A stretch of DNA of 64,000 nt, taken from NCBI GenBank assembly GCA_014706385.1, contig JACGZH010000001.1, forward strand, positions 248,001 through 312,000, read 5' to 3'. This DNA comes from Phaffia rhodozyma. Lineage: Eukaryota; Basidiomycota; Tremellomycetes; Cystofilobasidiales; Mrakiaceae. The notes under the pieces are model-generated. The model saw nothing but the letters and a program-made list of their open reading frames with translations. It was not told the DNA's origin and did not search any database. Positions 13,082 to 24,530 of the stretch are shown one piece after another (positions within the stretch are counted from its first letter, which is position 1; each line of letters starts with the position of its first letter). The translations under genes and the position numbers were made by a program.

Positions 13082-14757
13082 AGGGAGGGATGATCGATTT
13101 TGTCTTCCCCTTCTCTTATTCCTCTGTCCTGGACCTGTGCTTTTCTTCTTTGGAAAGAGGAAGTTAAAAACATTTCGCCGTTCTCTCGTGTTCGCCCCAC
13201 TTTCTCACTTTACAAAGAGAAAAAAAGAGCACCTCTCGTACTCGTAATTATTCTCGAGACGTTCTGCGTGTTTCTGCCTATCCTCTCTTCATCCCCTTGC
13301 TTGACTTTCCAACCCGTCGCATCTTCCACCCATTCAAACATATCCGTTATCTTTTATACAAAACAAAATCTCACATACCCCGTTTTCCTCCAAACCGACC
13401 CTGCGTATGCCTTTTTTCCTCAAGACATGCCTTTAACGACACCGTCAGACATATACACTTTCTTCTTCTCTTTTCATTCCAAATAGGATTGTCTATCAAC
13501 TCAGCTCGCCTGCTTTCGCTATCCTTTTCTTCTTCTCTGTCTCCTATCTTGATTCCCCCCTCTCCTCTATCCATTTTCCTATTCTGTTATATTCTTTCTT
13601 TTTTCGCCTAGTATAATTTAAGAAGGAAAAACTGAAAACTTTGAATGTATTTGTTCGATGTACTACCCCCTCCCTCCACTCTTTATCTCACCCCTTACTC
13701 TCCTCATTCTTTCCCAGATCCCGCTCCCTAACCCCGTTTCTCTGCACAGATGTTTTCTTTTCTTCCTCCTTTCTCTTTTCTTTCCATCGACATCTTGCTT
13801 TCTTATTCTCCATCTACATGTTCTTTTCTCTTCTTCTCTGTTGAAGAGAACACCGAAGGGGGTCGAGAACGAGGAAACAATCACGGACGATCAGGCAAAG
13901 AAAGAAGGAAACCAAAGGGAAACTAATGAAACAGACAAACGTCAGGGTCGGATCATTTGAACTTCAATCGAGAGAGATTATCCTCCCAGACTGATCGTAG
14001 ACGGTGTGACCGAATTACTTGGGAAAAGGGGGGAGAACGAATAGAAAGAGGAGGTCACTTCAGTTTGCGATCTATGACTTGAGACTTTGCTTCATTTTGA
14101 CTTCAGGTTGTCTTCATGAGAGTCGTCATGATTCGATCTCACAGCACGGAACGAGAAAAACTAAGAAAAAGGAAAAGAGTGTTTTCGAACAACGGGTAGC
14201 GAAAGATGGATGAGAAAGAAGGAACGTAGGATGTATGATCGGTATGAGTTAGAATGGGATAAGAAACAAGGCAAGATAGGGTGGATGTATTAACAGACAA
14301 ATGTACGTACATACATGAAGAAGAGAAACAGGAGAAAGATTTAAGATCTGAAAGATGTAGTTACAGCTAGGAAGAAAGAAAAGAGAGAACGAAGTAGAGA
14401 GGAGAGATCTATGTACGCAGAACAAGAGAAAAAGAAGAAAGAAGGAAACAGTACAAAGAAAAAACAAACAAACAAACAACGGGATGCCCAGATAAGGAGG
14501 AGAGAAACGCAACAGTAAATGTTGAAATTGAAGAAAAAATAGTATAGGCAACACCATACACAGAGGGAAAAGAAGTTGGAAAATTATGATGTAAGGAGGA
14601 TAAAGTAGAGAAGGCTACAATGCAGAGCTATACATATGAAGGGTAAATCGTCCCGCCAGAGCGGAAGGAGCATAAAATATGGTGTCTAGAGCGAACTAGA
14701 CTATCGTCTGGATGATGCCTGATTTGAAGAAAGAAGAAGAATACACGAGGCTTTGGT
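13082..14757. other. gene-free convergent intergenic region
   Basis: This 1.7-kb stretch lies between the stop codons of NOT1 (+) and the PP1 regulator (-), so both 3' UTRs fall here. It is strongly strand-biased: pyrimidine-rich on the plus strand to about 13840, then purine-rich. No reading frame has recognisable protein features, and no tRNA- or snRNA-like structure was noticed. Confidence 0.6.
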
Positions 14758-17700
14758 TCAACAGAAGACCATTCTGTTGCTGTTTCCTTCTGAAGACCTA
14801 TCCTGAGTGCCTGGCCTTTCTCCGTTCTGTCCCCATAAGGATCCCTTTCCAAATTCGGATGGGACGAACGGGGATGAGCCCAGCCTAACGTCAAGGCCGG
14901 CTGAATCCCAGGCGGTGGGTGCCGGGCCGTAGCCCAAAGGGGACGACTGGCCGGAATGCATAACAAGCTGCGGGGTAGACTGTCCAGATCCTTTGGCGCT
15001 CGAGGTCGGAGAAAAGAACGTCTGTCCTTTGCGGGAAAGCAGAGGGAGATATGAAGGATGACTCAATGGTGAGGCGTTGTGGGACGATGGAACCGAGGTC
15101 GGTGGAGAAGCTTCCTCGCCTCGGAAGAAGCAATACTTGTCGATGCTTAAAAGAGAAATGACCAACTCCAGTCAGTCTATGAGTGCACAAGCTAAGTAAA
15201 ATAGAGAAGGAGGAAGGAACCAAGCAAGACTCACAAATCGGCATAGTTCGATCCAGCATTTTCATCCGGCTTGCTTCCATCCGCCGCAGATCTCGACTTT
15301 TCATCAAGCTCTGCCTTGTCTTTCAACAGAGGGCTGGTCGTTGGCATTGTCGGCTGGGTAGGCAGGTCAAACGGAACGACTCCGGGACTAAGCTCTAACC
15401 TGGCAGAGTTCGGAGTCTCTGGCAAAGGACTAGGACCCGGGCTAGGAGGCGACTGGTCGGCACTTGTAGGGGGGCTAGGCAAGCCTGAAGAAGCCAGAGC
15501 GAGCTTTCTGACCTGAGGAGACGAAGCAATTACCGAAGGTCTGGACGGCGGGGACGACACACCCGATCGTGGCTTTGTCGGGCTAAGAAAGTAGGTCGAC
15601 TCGACTGATTTTGGATGGGTCAACGGAGTGACCTCTCGATCCCACGTTCGCTTTCGAGGGAAACCCGGTCGATCGGCCGTTGGAGTAGATGCTCCCGAAG
15701 GCGAAGGAGATACCTTCTTTGGCTGGGCGAAAGGAACGGCCAGAACGTTGGGAGAAGGGGCGGAAGCTGACGAGGAGGGTCGATCGTGATCCAAAGCATT
15801 GGTGGGAGGACAATAGTTTTTGAGAGTGATGTGTGAGGGACTGGTAGACATTGTGGTCTGAACACCTCCTCCAGGACTGGGCTTAGCCTTATGGGTAGCT
15901 GTGGACGAATAGGATGATACCGGGAACGGCCATCCGCCTACCAGGGCCGACTTTGTGGGCGCCTTGGGCGAAGCATGAGATTCTGTGCTGGCTGGCTTCT
16001 TGATGGGTGATGTCCCAGGAGCATAGTGTGGCTGAACACTAATTCCTTGGGATTCTAACAGAGGCAAGAAAGCGCTACCTTCCATGGAGGTCTTCCGAGG
16101 CTTGCTAGAAACACTCTTTGGACCGCCAATTGAGGGCGAGGGAAGCGGGGAGGGCTGCTTGTTGAACTGGAATCGATAGTTTGCACCTGCATTCGAATCC
16201 CACCACTCCTGCCCACCGTCAATGGAGTATTTAACGGCGAGAAGGAGAGTCTTTTCGTTGATTTTTTGTCGAACATCGTCCAACTTGATGGAAAAGGTGA
16301 ATCGATCCCATCCTTGAGATCCACTACTAACAGGCCCAAGAGAAGTAGCAGGAATGTGGACTGAGTGGGAAGCAGCGACCTCGGAGACAGTATGCCAGTC
16401 ATCCATCGCTAAAGGTACGAAAAAAAGAATAGAACGAGACCGGTCAAAAGGCTGGATTAGGAAACAAAAGAGAAATCAGTCAAACGAGGAGAGACGTACT
16501 GAATCTGACGTTGACCCATTTGCCAAAGGTGATATTCCTGACGACGACTGTTCCTTTGAGCGACAGCTTGCCGTTCTCTGGTCCGTCGTCGACCAGGTTG
16601 ACGTGCTCGAGCATGACGTCCTCGCCTTCAGCAGGAAGGACAATTTTCCCTCGGCCAGTGGCGAGGTTAAGACCTTGTCTCCGAGGAATCACACTGCTTG
16701 CCTCTCGCCTGAACTCAATCTTATCCTGAATAACCGAGCTTCGTCGGCTGCCAGAGGATCCAGCCCCTGGTGAACCGACTCCAGGTCGAGAGCCCCACTT
16801 ATTGAACGCACCGTGAAAGGAGATCCGGAAGCCTTCGACCTCGGTCTCCGTGTCCGTCCCGCCAAGCCCGTTCACATCCTCCCCCTCGAGCGCACGCGTC
16901 ACTGCGGTCACCTTGTGGTCCCGCTTGAAGAGCACGACCTTCTCGAGCTCCCCGCCCTCCCCATCCTCCCCGCCCGCAAAGCGAAGCGTCTTCTTCTCGA
17001 CCGACGGCAGCCCGTCCTCGCACGGCGTCGCCGGCTCCGACCGCGCACAAAGCCAGTACGCATCGTGCTCGTTCGAGTCGTTCTCCCCGCTGTCCGACAC
17101 GGCAGCCGAGCCGGGCGTCGAGGTCGACCGCCGCTTGAGCGACGGCTTCACCAGCTCGCCCGACTTTTTCCTGATCAGCGGCGGCGGCAGCGGCGCAGAC
17201 ATGACCCCCTGGACGGACGGCCCTCGGCTGCCACCGCTCGGCGGGCTTGGGATGTCGACCCGGAGAAGGGACGTGGCCGAGCCGGTTCGTCTGTTGAGAA
17301 TGTTGGTCGAGGGCAAGCCGGCGGGTGATGAATTTTTCCGTCTAGGTTGTATCGGCCCAGGAGAGGCCGAGGTGGGCCTAAGGTAGGTTGGCGTAGTCGG
17401 TGCAGATTCTGAGGCGGGCGTGTTGGGACTGCCGTCGAATGAGAGACCGAGGCCGCTATCGCGGGATTCGACCTCATCAGTGCCTACTGTCTTATCTGTT
17501 ACCGCCCGTCTGGGCAGGATCGACCCTGGAGGCTTCGGTGGGCTGAGAACTCTGACGGGGCTGGACGAAGCACTGCCATGGCTCCTTGCTCGACGGGGCA
17601 GACCAGGCATGGCGGACGTGAGAGGTACAGCCGAATGATCGTCCGATGGAGAGAAGAAATAGTGTGACCTGAGGGAGGGAGATGCCGAAGGCGTTCCTGA

Positions 17701-17841
17701 AGGCGTAGTCGACTTGTTAGACAGATTCTGCTTTGACTCTGTTGGGGTCGATGACGATGGTGCTGTTCGAGTGATCACTGGAACCGAATGAGGAGTCACC
17801 AAGGGAGCCTTGGGAGATGCGGATGGGTCGAGATAAGGCAT
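14758..17841 (-). CDS. protein phosphatase 1 regulatory/glycogen-targeting subunit with CBM21 domain (GAC1/PIG-like)
   Basis: Three exons join in phase: 17841-16500, 16408-15235 and 15145-14758 (about 965 residues). The first ~240 residues are Ser/Pro-rich and disordered. A KKTLRFAGG stretch fits an RVxF-type PP1 docking site and is followed by VVLFKRDHKV. A CBM21 carbohydrate-binding fold then spans the first intron: MLEHVNLVDDGP, KGTVVVRNITFGKWVNVRF, then MDDWHTVSEV, GWDRFTFSIKLD and AVKYSIDGGQEWWDSNAGANYRFQF, the conserved CBM21 end. The rest is Ser/Pro-rich. Proteins of this family bring PP1 to glycogen and activate glycogen synthase. The large disordered tails exceed those of yeast Gac1 and the sequence is only family-level, so no gene symbol is given. 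Confidence 0.85.
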
Positions 17842-20800
17842 GTATCTAATTTACCGGTTGGATCTGTTGTTTGAAATGTGTGTGTGGGGAAAGCAAGATG
17901 GAATGATCGATTCTGTGCGGAAAGGAGGAGGAAGCAAGCGAGAAAATCGATGACCGTCAGCATCCGAGACCGGCTAAACATTCTGCGTAGACTTTTCTCA
18001 GTTCTCCCTTCGTTACTCGGGATTCAGGGCGGGTTGGAAAGCAGATGGATGGTATTCAAACGCCATGCAGAGAAAAATACGACAGAACGAAACTCGTTAG
18101 ATCGTCGTCGATGACGAGAGAGGAAGTGACCCAAGGTATTGAGCCGAGGTATAAATTGGGCGGCCGAGGGAGAGGGAACAGAGAAACCCCAAGGTTTTCC
18201 TATGCTTCCCCACAGACGAAAACCGGTTCAAGAGTGGGGTCCCCCATTCGACCGAGGTCCCTCTCGCTTGACCGGACCGTACTGAGCCGAGAGAACAGTC
18301 TGGGCTGATCTCATCCGGTGATGGCTTTCTCGGCTCAGACGTAACCGAGAGGATGGGTGGAGGGGAGAGAAAGAAGAAAGCAAATGGGAAGGAGAAAGAC
18401 TTACGAGATGTTGTTGGAAGCGGTACGCTCTTTTCTCTGTGCGTGTATGTATATGATTATTATTTTTTTTGATACGTTCGACAATTGCTTGCTAGTCTTT
18501 GTACAAGAAAATGAGTACCCTTTTGATATATTATATGAAACCAGCAGGGGTAGATGTGATAATGTCAGTGTTGTGTAGGAAGCTCGACGTTTGGTGCGAC
18601 ACCAACGAAGAGTGGCAAAACCGAATGAAAGGAAACTCGGGAAGAGACGAAAGGGAAAAAGGCAATATAAGAAGAAAAACTCCAATCCAAGCTACTCACC
18701 AAACTAAAGAGGTCCCTTAAGCCAGCCAGGTCAAGGAAAAGCGAGTAGAGAGATGCAAGAAGTAGCAAGAGGAAGGGGAAACGAGTGATGAACCGGTGGA
18801 AGAGAGCACACAAAAGAATCGAGTGAGCACCAGGCGTGGTCGTGGTTTGTGGTCGACAGGTCAAAGAGAAAGAAGAGAGAAGAAACCCAGAGAAAGAAAG
18901 AAGGATGAAGGAGAGGAACGGGATGAGTGAGCAGAGTTCAGCACCGAGGTCAGAGACCTCAAGGCACAAACTCTGGTCAGGGCCGAGGAACTGAGAAAGG
19001 CACCAGTAGAGGGGCAGGCGGTAGAGGAGGAAGAGGCTGGAAGGGAGACCTAAATTCAAATATACCTTTTTTTTATTCACCCAGCCAGGCAGCCAGCCAG
19101 ACGAAGCCTCGCAGAGTGAAAGATCCATTGGGTTGCCTCCATCATTTATTCCGTCAATGCGGTCGATCGCGTCTTTTCCTTTCTTCCTGTCGCCGCCTCC
19201 TCTGTCACCAGATATACTGCGGGCACACTTCACTGCGAGAGTCTGACAATCTAATATCGTCCTGCCTCTCTCCTTTTTCCGTCCCCAACCCCATCCCCCA
19301 ATGGGAAAGACTTGAGAGACATCCTATGAAGAAGTCTCTTCGTCTTAGCTGCTTATTCGCGCAACACTTTGCTCCGGCACATTTCTCCCTTCTTCCTTCA
19401 AAACTGTTCTTGTCTGGTACATTTGTTTCATCCAAAAGTCGAATTGAATAGAGAACGACTCACTGTGTTGATACGTGTGTGTGCAGTCCTTTCTGCTGTT
19501 CTCTTTTTGTTTCACTCCTCTTCTTCTCTCTTTGGACTATCGATGGTGGATGATCAACAGTAAACGAAAGAAGACAAGAAAACATTTTATCGGTTGTATA
19601 AAGAGTGTTTGATCAGGTCAGAAGAGACACAGAGTAACTAACTATGACGAAGAAGACCCTGGTCTCTTCGGAAGGGAAGGAAACGAAACGAAACCTAACC
19701 TCCAGAAACAGGCAGGGACTGAACAAAGAATACCTTTTGAGGACCCGCGCAAGGAAAGAAACGCTAACGGTGTATATGGGTCTTTGTCTGTCCATGTGTT
19801 TGCCAATAGGAGAGAAATTGTGTGAATGTATACGTGTATCATTGTCTGAGAACTGTGTACTGAGTTTGTGGCATCCATGGTGTGTCCGTGTTGACCGGCG
19901 GTCAGTCGGACCGATCAAAGAAGATTCCTGCACATGTACAAACACAAACACGACCGTGCTTGCTGTTAAAGACTCCAACAGGTAGCGCAAGGTGAAACGA
20001 GGAAACTGCCGGGCGGCAGGCATGGATCTAGATATAAATCTTTGTACGCGCGGCAGGATCAGAGATAACACAGAGATAGTTGGACCCGAGTCTTTTTTAT
20101 CATTTAAATTCCCCGTATATTTAAAATTCGAAGAGAGGAAAACAATTGATACGTACGAGGGAAACTCTTCGATTGTTCCGACCACAGAGTTCTAATCACA
20201 AAACCTACCGTGTCACATCAGCTACTAGCAGCGAAAGAAAGGCAAGAGGGCCTTGTGTGCAACGTTCACTAAGATTTGACTTTGAGTTTCTGTCATTACT
20301 AAGAGAAAAGAAAGAAAAGAAAATTGTAGACCAAGCAGGCGTTCAAGCTCGCCTTTTCGATCAAATCTGGCGGTTAGTTGCCGATTGATCGATTAACAGG
20401 CGTACAAGGTCCCCCTCCCTCTTACGCCACACGACCCAAGACAGTTGACACATCGCAGATGTTTTGATAAACACACGCAAACAACCTTTTTCAATTTTCG
20501 CTATTCTCTCTTGCTGGACGTTCAGGCCATAGTCAATCCAGATTTATACTCCGCGTGCGAACATACATCTATATACACTACAAAGAAAATTCTGATCGCT
20601 TTGACCGCTTGTCTAATCAATCTAATCAAACACCGCTGACCGCTGGCCGCTGGCCGGTCTGATCCGCTTCACCGCCTCGTCGAGTCTAAACACGCCGAGG
20701 TACTCACCAGGCACATTAGGCTGTTTGGTCGTCAGATCATAAGAAAGGGTGGAAATAATAAGCTACCGGCGTTCGCTGTCCACCCTTGCCTTCTTCTGAG

Positions 20801-21393
20801 TCTGTTTCATTTCATTTCATTTCTATTTATCGACTATCACTTTCATTTGCTATCATCATTTCATCATCATAAATGTCGAGGAAACCCGCTAGAGGACCAG
20901 ATTTTCTATTATTTCTCTGCTTGCACCGTATGCTCCTTTATTATCATTTTTTTCTAATCCTTTGATAGTTTGCCTCTGACAACCAATCATCTGGAAGCAA
21001 TGGAAAGGAATAAAAAGGCTGGATCCAGCCAAAAGGCGTCCATTTGGTATTAATAGAATGATCGGACAAATTCAAAACAAGAGAACGAAAACAACAGAAG
21101 GTGCGGAATGGAGTGAAATGCCAGACACACAAGTGAAACGGATTTAAAGTGGAAAAGGGAAAAAAAGTCTATGATAGTCGACCGAGACAGACCAAAGAAC
21201 GAAAGTAAAGAAAAGGGGAACATAGAAAAGCCGCCAGGCGGTCGACGTCTAGGGGAATGTGGATGTTTCTCTTTTCTTTCAGACCAGTAAGAAATGAGAC
21301 GACAGGTGAGGCAAGGAAACAAGAATAGAGAAAAATGTCCGAATATGCAACATGAAGGATGATCAATAGTAGCAGAAGTGAGAAGGGAAAAAA
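17842..21393. other. 3.5-kb stretch with no supportable gene
   Basis: The region lies upstream of the PP1 regulator and downstream of the amylase. About 18130-18340 is richer in C/G and contains CCCCAAGG- and TCCCCC-like boxes, which would suit the regulator's promoter. Around 18560-19240 the minus strand stays open for ~220 codons, but the product is Leu/Ser/Phe-rich without domain character and coincides with a pyrimidine-rich tract. From 19600 to 20200 another open minus frame is equally featureless. No RNA gene was recognised. A long 5' UTR, a non-coding transcript or a small intron-rich gene cannot be excluded. Confidence 0.45.
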
Positions 21394-23540
21394 CTAGAGC
21401 AAAGTGGTCAAGCCGATGAGCCCAACGAGCCCGACGGTAGACCAACCTCCCAATCTGATCGACTTTTCGGCCCCAGAACCAGAGGCGGTCGACCCACTGG
21501 GCGTAGCGGCCGAACTTGTCGAACTCGAGCTTGCACTCGCACTGGCCACAGCAGCAGAGGACGATGGATTGGCAGGTGTGGTATCAGTCGAACCGGCGGT
21601 GATGGTAGAAGCAGTAACTCCTCCAGGGCAGAGAGTACCAATGTTCGCCAACGGGAGGATCACCTGAGGTTGTCCGTTAGAGACGGACACTACCGACGCT
21701 CCGTTCTTGTCCGTCCTCCAAGACGTGCATGTCAAGATGTCAACCACCTCGGCCGCCTCGGGCAAAGACGCGTTCGACGGCACGGTCACGCTACCACTTC
21801 CACTGGACCCTCGGTTAGAAAGAATGGCGAGCATGGGCGGCTTGGAGATAACGATCTCATTGGCGTCATAGTAAGAGACCGTGGCCTTGTTTGTGTAAAA
21901 CGTGGAGGATGAATTTCCGGCCTGCTTCCTAGCGGCTGTTAATTTTTTGAAAAGAGCGTAGCCAATACCGTCAGTGGCATAGCTTGAGGTCCACATCGGT
22001 TCTCGGTTAGCTGGATCGGCACCGCCGGAGAAGCCCTGCTCTTGTCCGTAGTATACGATGGGGACCCCGTCGGTGATGAAAGGGTAGGTATACGCATTCC
22101 CGAGCAGAGCTGTGTCCTTGATAAGCGAGGCCAATCTGGGCTGATCATGGTTGTCGACAAACGTTCCGAGCAAGGTGGTGTCATTCATTGAGGATAGCAA
22201 TGAATTGTGAACATCGACCAAAGCTCCCAGGTTTGCGTTCACATATTGGAAAGCGTACCTAAAGGGAAGAAAGGGGGGGGGAGGGAGGCAAATGAGTTGG
22301 GTGTTCACGTTCCAAATCGAGAACTCTGAAGAGGTTTGATATGATTCAAGAAAGGAAATGGACGAATAAACATACATAATCTGGTAGTAGAGAGGGTAGT
22401 TCAACACACTGTCCAATACATCCTGGTAAGGAGCATTGTATGCGACTGAGCCATCGAGGATCTCACCCATCGTGAACACTCCAGCAGACGAGGCGAAACC
22501 AGGCCAGAAATCTTTTCGGATATGCTTGACAGTATCAATTCGGAGACCATCAATGGAATAGTCTGAAACGAGCGTCTTGATCCAGGTGTTCATGTAAGCG
22601 ACAATGCTCGTGCTCTCCGTGTCAATATCGGCGAGAGCCAAGGTCGAGGTTCCTAACCAACATTGTTCAACTTGTGTCTGGTTTTTGTCATCGGTGACCC
22701 AGCAGAAGGGATGGAAATCGGCGCTGGTATCAAACTCTCCATAGTCGGAGGTCGGAACGAAGGCCGCAGAACCTTGAGTGGTGGCCACATGGTTGACGAC
22801 CACGTCAGCCATGAGGTACATCCCTCTTGTATGCAACGCAGCGGAGAGAGCCTTCAAGTCGTCGGCAGTTCCGAAGTGTGAGTTTAAAGTAGCAAAGTCC
22901 ATCGGCCAGTAGCTGTTTCAAAAAGATACCGAAATGATAAGAAAAAGGTGTTCACAATGCTTGGTGGATCAAGGAAATAAAAGGAAAAACACACCCGTGG
23001 TAAGCCTGACCCTCAGTCGTGTTACCGATGTTGGAGGTGATGGGAGAGATCCAGACAGCATCGAATCCCATGCCTTGGATGTAATCCAACCTGGCGGCTA
23101 CAAATTCAAAGAAGACGAAGACGAGCCAAAAAGAAGATAACAACACAGCAAGTGGTCAGACCGCGTCGAGCTTCGTTTGAGATTGGACACGAGAAGGAAG
23201 AAAGGAACGTTTGCGCGAAAGCAAGTATATGTAAGAAAGAGAACACATACTGATCCCAGCCCAAGTTCCTCCACAACTGTACGTGTTCGGAAAGAAAACA
23301 AAGGAAGAAAGATCGAGTTATCAGTAACACGCGTCGGATCTTGGCGAAGAAAGAAGAGACTGACTATGCTTTGTCGGTAGTATAACAAGGAGTGGTGAGA
23401 GAACCGGTGGAGAACCGATCAGTGACGACCTGATAGATAGACTTGTCTCGCCACTCTGCTGCAGAGAGCGCGTTGGTTAATCTGGGAACCAAAGTAAGAG
23501 AAGACAAAAGGGCAGGAAGAAGAATCGAGGCGGCCGGCAT
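21394..23540 (-). CDS. secreted, probably GPI-anchored alpha-amylase (GH13)
   Basis: The ATG at 23540 starts a hydrophobic signal peptide ([19 protein letters not shown]) followed by [20 protein letters not shown]. After an intron, YCGGTWAGI joins to [17 protein letters not shown], the standard fungal GH13 start. Catalytic features are present: [19 protein letters not shown] (nucleophile Asp with preceding Arg), GEILDG (acid/base Glu) and FVDNHDQPR (transition-state Asp). At least four introns interrupt the gene, including one at about 22260-22377. The C-terminus is a Ser/Thr/Ala-rich stalk followed by GSGAEKS and a hydrophobic tail ([15 protein letters not shown]), the layout of a GPI-attachment signal. 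The enzyme would hydrolyse alpha-1,4 glucans at the cell surface or wall. Confidence 0.92.
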
Positions 23541-24085
23541 GATGAGAAATGTTGGATATCGAGGGACGTGTAGTTAGATTTTTCTATTCCGACTTGTATG
23601 TCGGTGTGGATGATGTACCTGTGGATAGGTTCTATGGGGATAAATGGAGGAGAGAAGGGAGGAGGAAGGAAAGAAAGAAAAGGAACAATATGGAAAGGGG
23701 GAAAGAGCAACGTGGGAAGGAAGAAGGCAGGAAAAAGAGGGTGAGAATCCAAAAGCAACTGTATTTGATCCGAAGAGGCAAAGGGGAGAAGGAAGAGAAG
23801 GAAAAAATGATGGAAAAGTGCGAAAAATACTAACCAGAACAACTGCCCTCTTTTCCTCCAGGAACATAAGTTCCTACAGGAAGGCCGTCCGCGTTGATCC
23901 GCGGTCCGAACCTAAAAGATTCTTCTGACGGGCGCAGTGAGGGTTGAGGTGACTGCCTCGATACTTGCCGACATCCTTCGCCGAGCCCCGGTTAATGTCT
24001 TCCGGTCATCAGAGCGTCTATCTTCCTCCGATTGATCCGCAGTTGATCCGGATGAGCTGTGCGTAAAGCATGGTGAGGGTTACCT

Positions 24086-24172
24086 CAGCCGATGGTGGTC
24101 GATACCTGGCCATTTTAGACTTGGGTGCCCTCAGACCATAGACCACCAAGATCCCCATAGGTCATGGGCTTA
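24086..24172 (-). repeat. copy A of 87-bp inverted dispersed repeat (Fanzor 3'-flank block)
   Basis: Read on the minus strand from the TAA at 24172-24170, these 87 bases align without gaps to 36035-36121 on the plus strand, with 9 differences by my count. Both copies begin with a TAA stop preceded by codons for Gly-Thr-Ser, and both keep the pair TGGTGGTC and GACCACCA (here 24093-24100 and 24141-24148), which can form an 8-bp stem. Similarity fades just beyond 24080. The other copy follows a Fanzor pseudogene, so this is most likely the 3' end of a second, otherwise lost element. Confidence 0.85.
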
Positions 24173-24240
24173 GCTTGTGCCAATTTCAGCCTCATCCTCA
24201 ACAGTCATGGCAGTCTCAGCAGCAGTGGCAAACATCAGCA
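24173..24240 (-). pseudogene. remnant of a Fanzor C-terminal coding tail
   Basis: Upstream on the minus strand of the conserved block, an open tail reads about 22 codons (MFATAAETAMTVEDEAE, then IGTS and stop). It resembles, with indels, the tail of the Fanzor copy at 35960-36037 (EAGAGAGTVMTAGAGTS). A TGA interrupts the frame just upstream, and no RuvC or zinc-finger motif was found in the following 200 bases. It appears to be a 5'-truncated fragment; its identity depends entirely on similarity to the better copy. Confidence 0.55.
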
Positions 24241-24450
24241 GCACCGATCAGTGCTCATCCCGGACGCTTGTCCTCGTCACTCCGACTTCTTTTTGTCTTG
24301 CAGGCTGCCGAGATAGATGCCTCCTTGGTGGCCGGAGATCTCGTTTGATCGGGCACCGTTCTGGTCGGTTTGACTGGCTGTCGATTATGATGAACAGCGC
24401 GGTAAAGGCTCTACATTCCACAGACAGACATGAACATAAAGAGAGATAAA

Positions 24451-24530
24451 GTGGCAAAGTGGCAAAGTGGCAAAGTGACAAAGTGACAAAGTGACAAAGT
24501 GACAAAGTGACAAAGTGACAAAGTGACAAA
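24451..24530. repeat. 8-bp tandem repeat, 10 units
   Basis: Ten head-to-tail units: three GTGGCAAA followed by seven GTGACAAA. The array ends cleanly at GAAACAG. It lies about 280 bp from the Fanzor 3'-end remnant, within the 2.3-kb interval between the amylase and the TPR-pseudokinase gene (23541-25836), which otherwise holds only the remnant above and presumed promoters. Confidence 0.95.

Noticed and set aside
18565..19233. 222-codon minus-strand frame with Leu/Phe/Ser-rich product resembling a membrane protein
   Set aside because: Coincides with a pyrimidine-rich strand that produces pseudo-hydrophobic translations; no family motif and no intron pattern like neighbouring genes.
19613..20185. 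190-codon minus-strand frame
   Set aside because: No recognisable domain, no good start context, and no second exon in phase.
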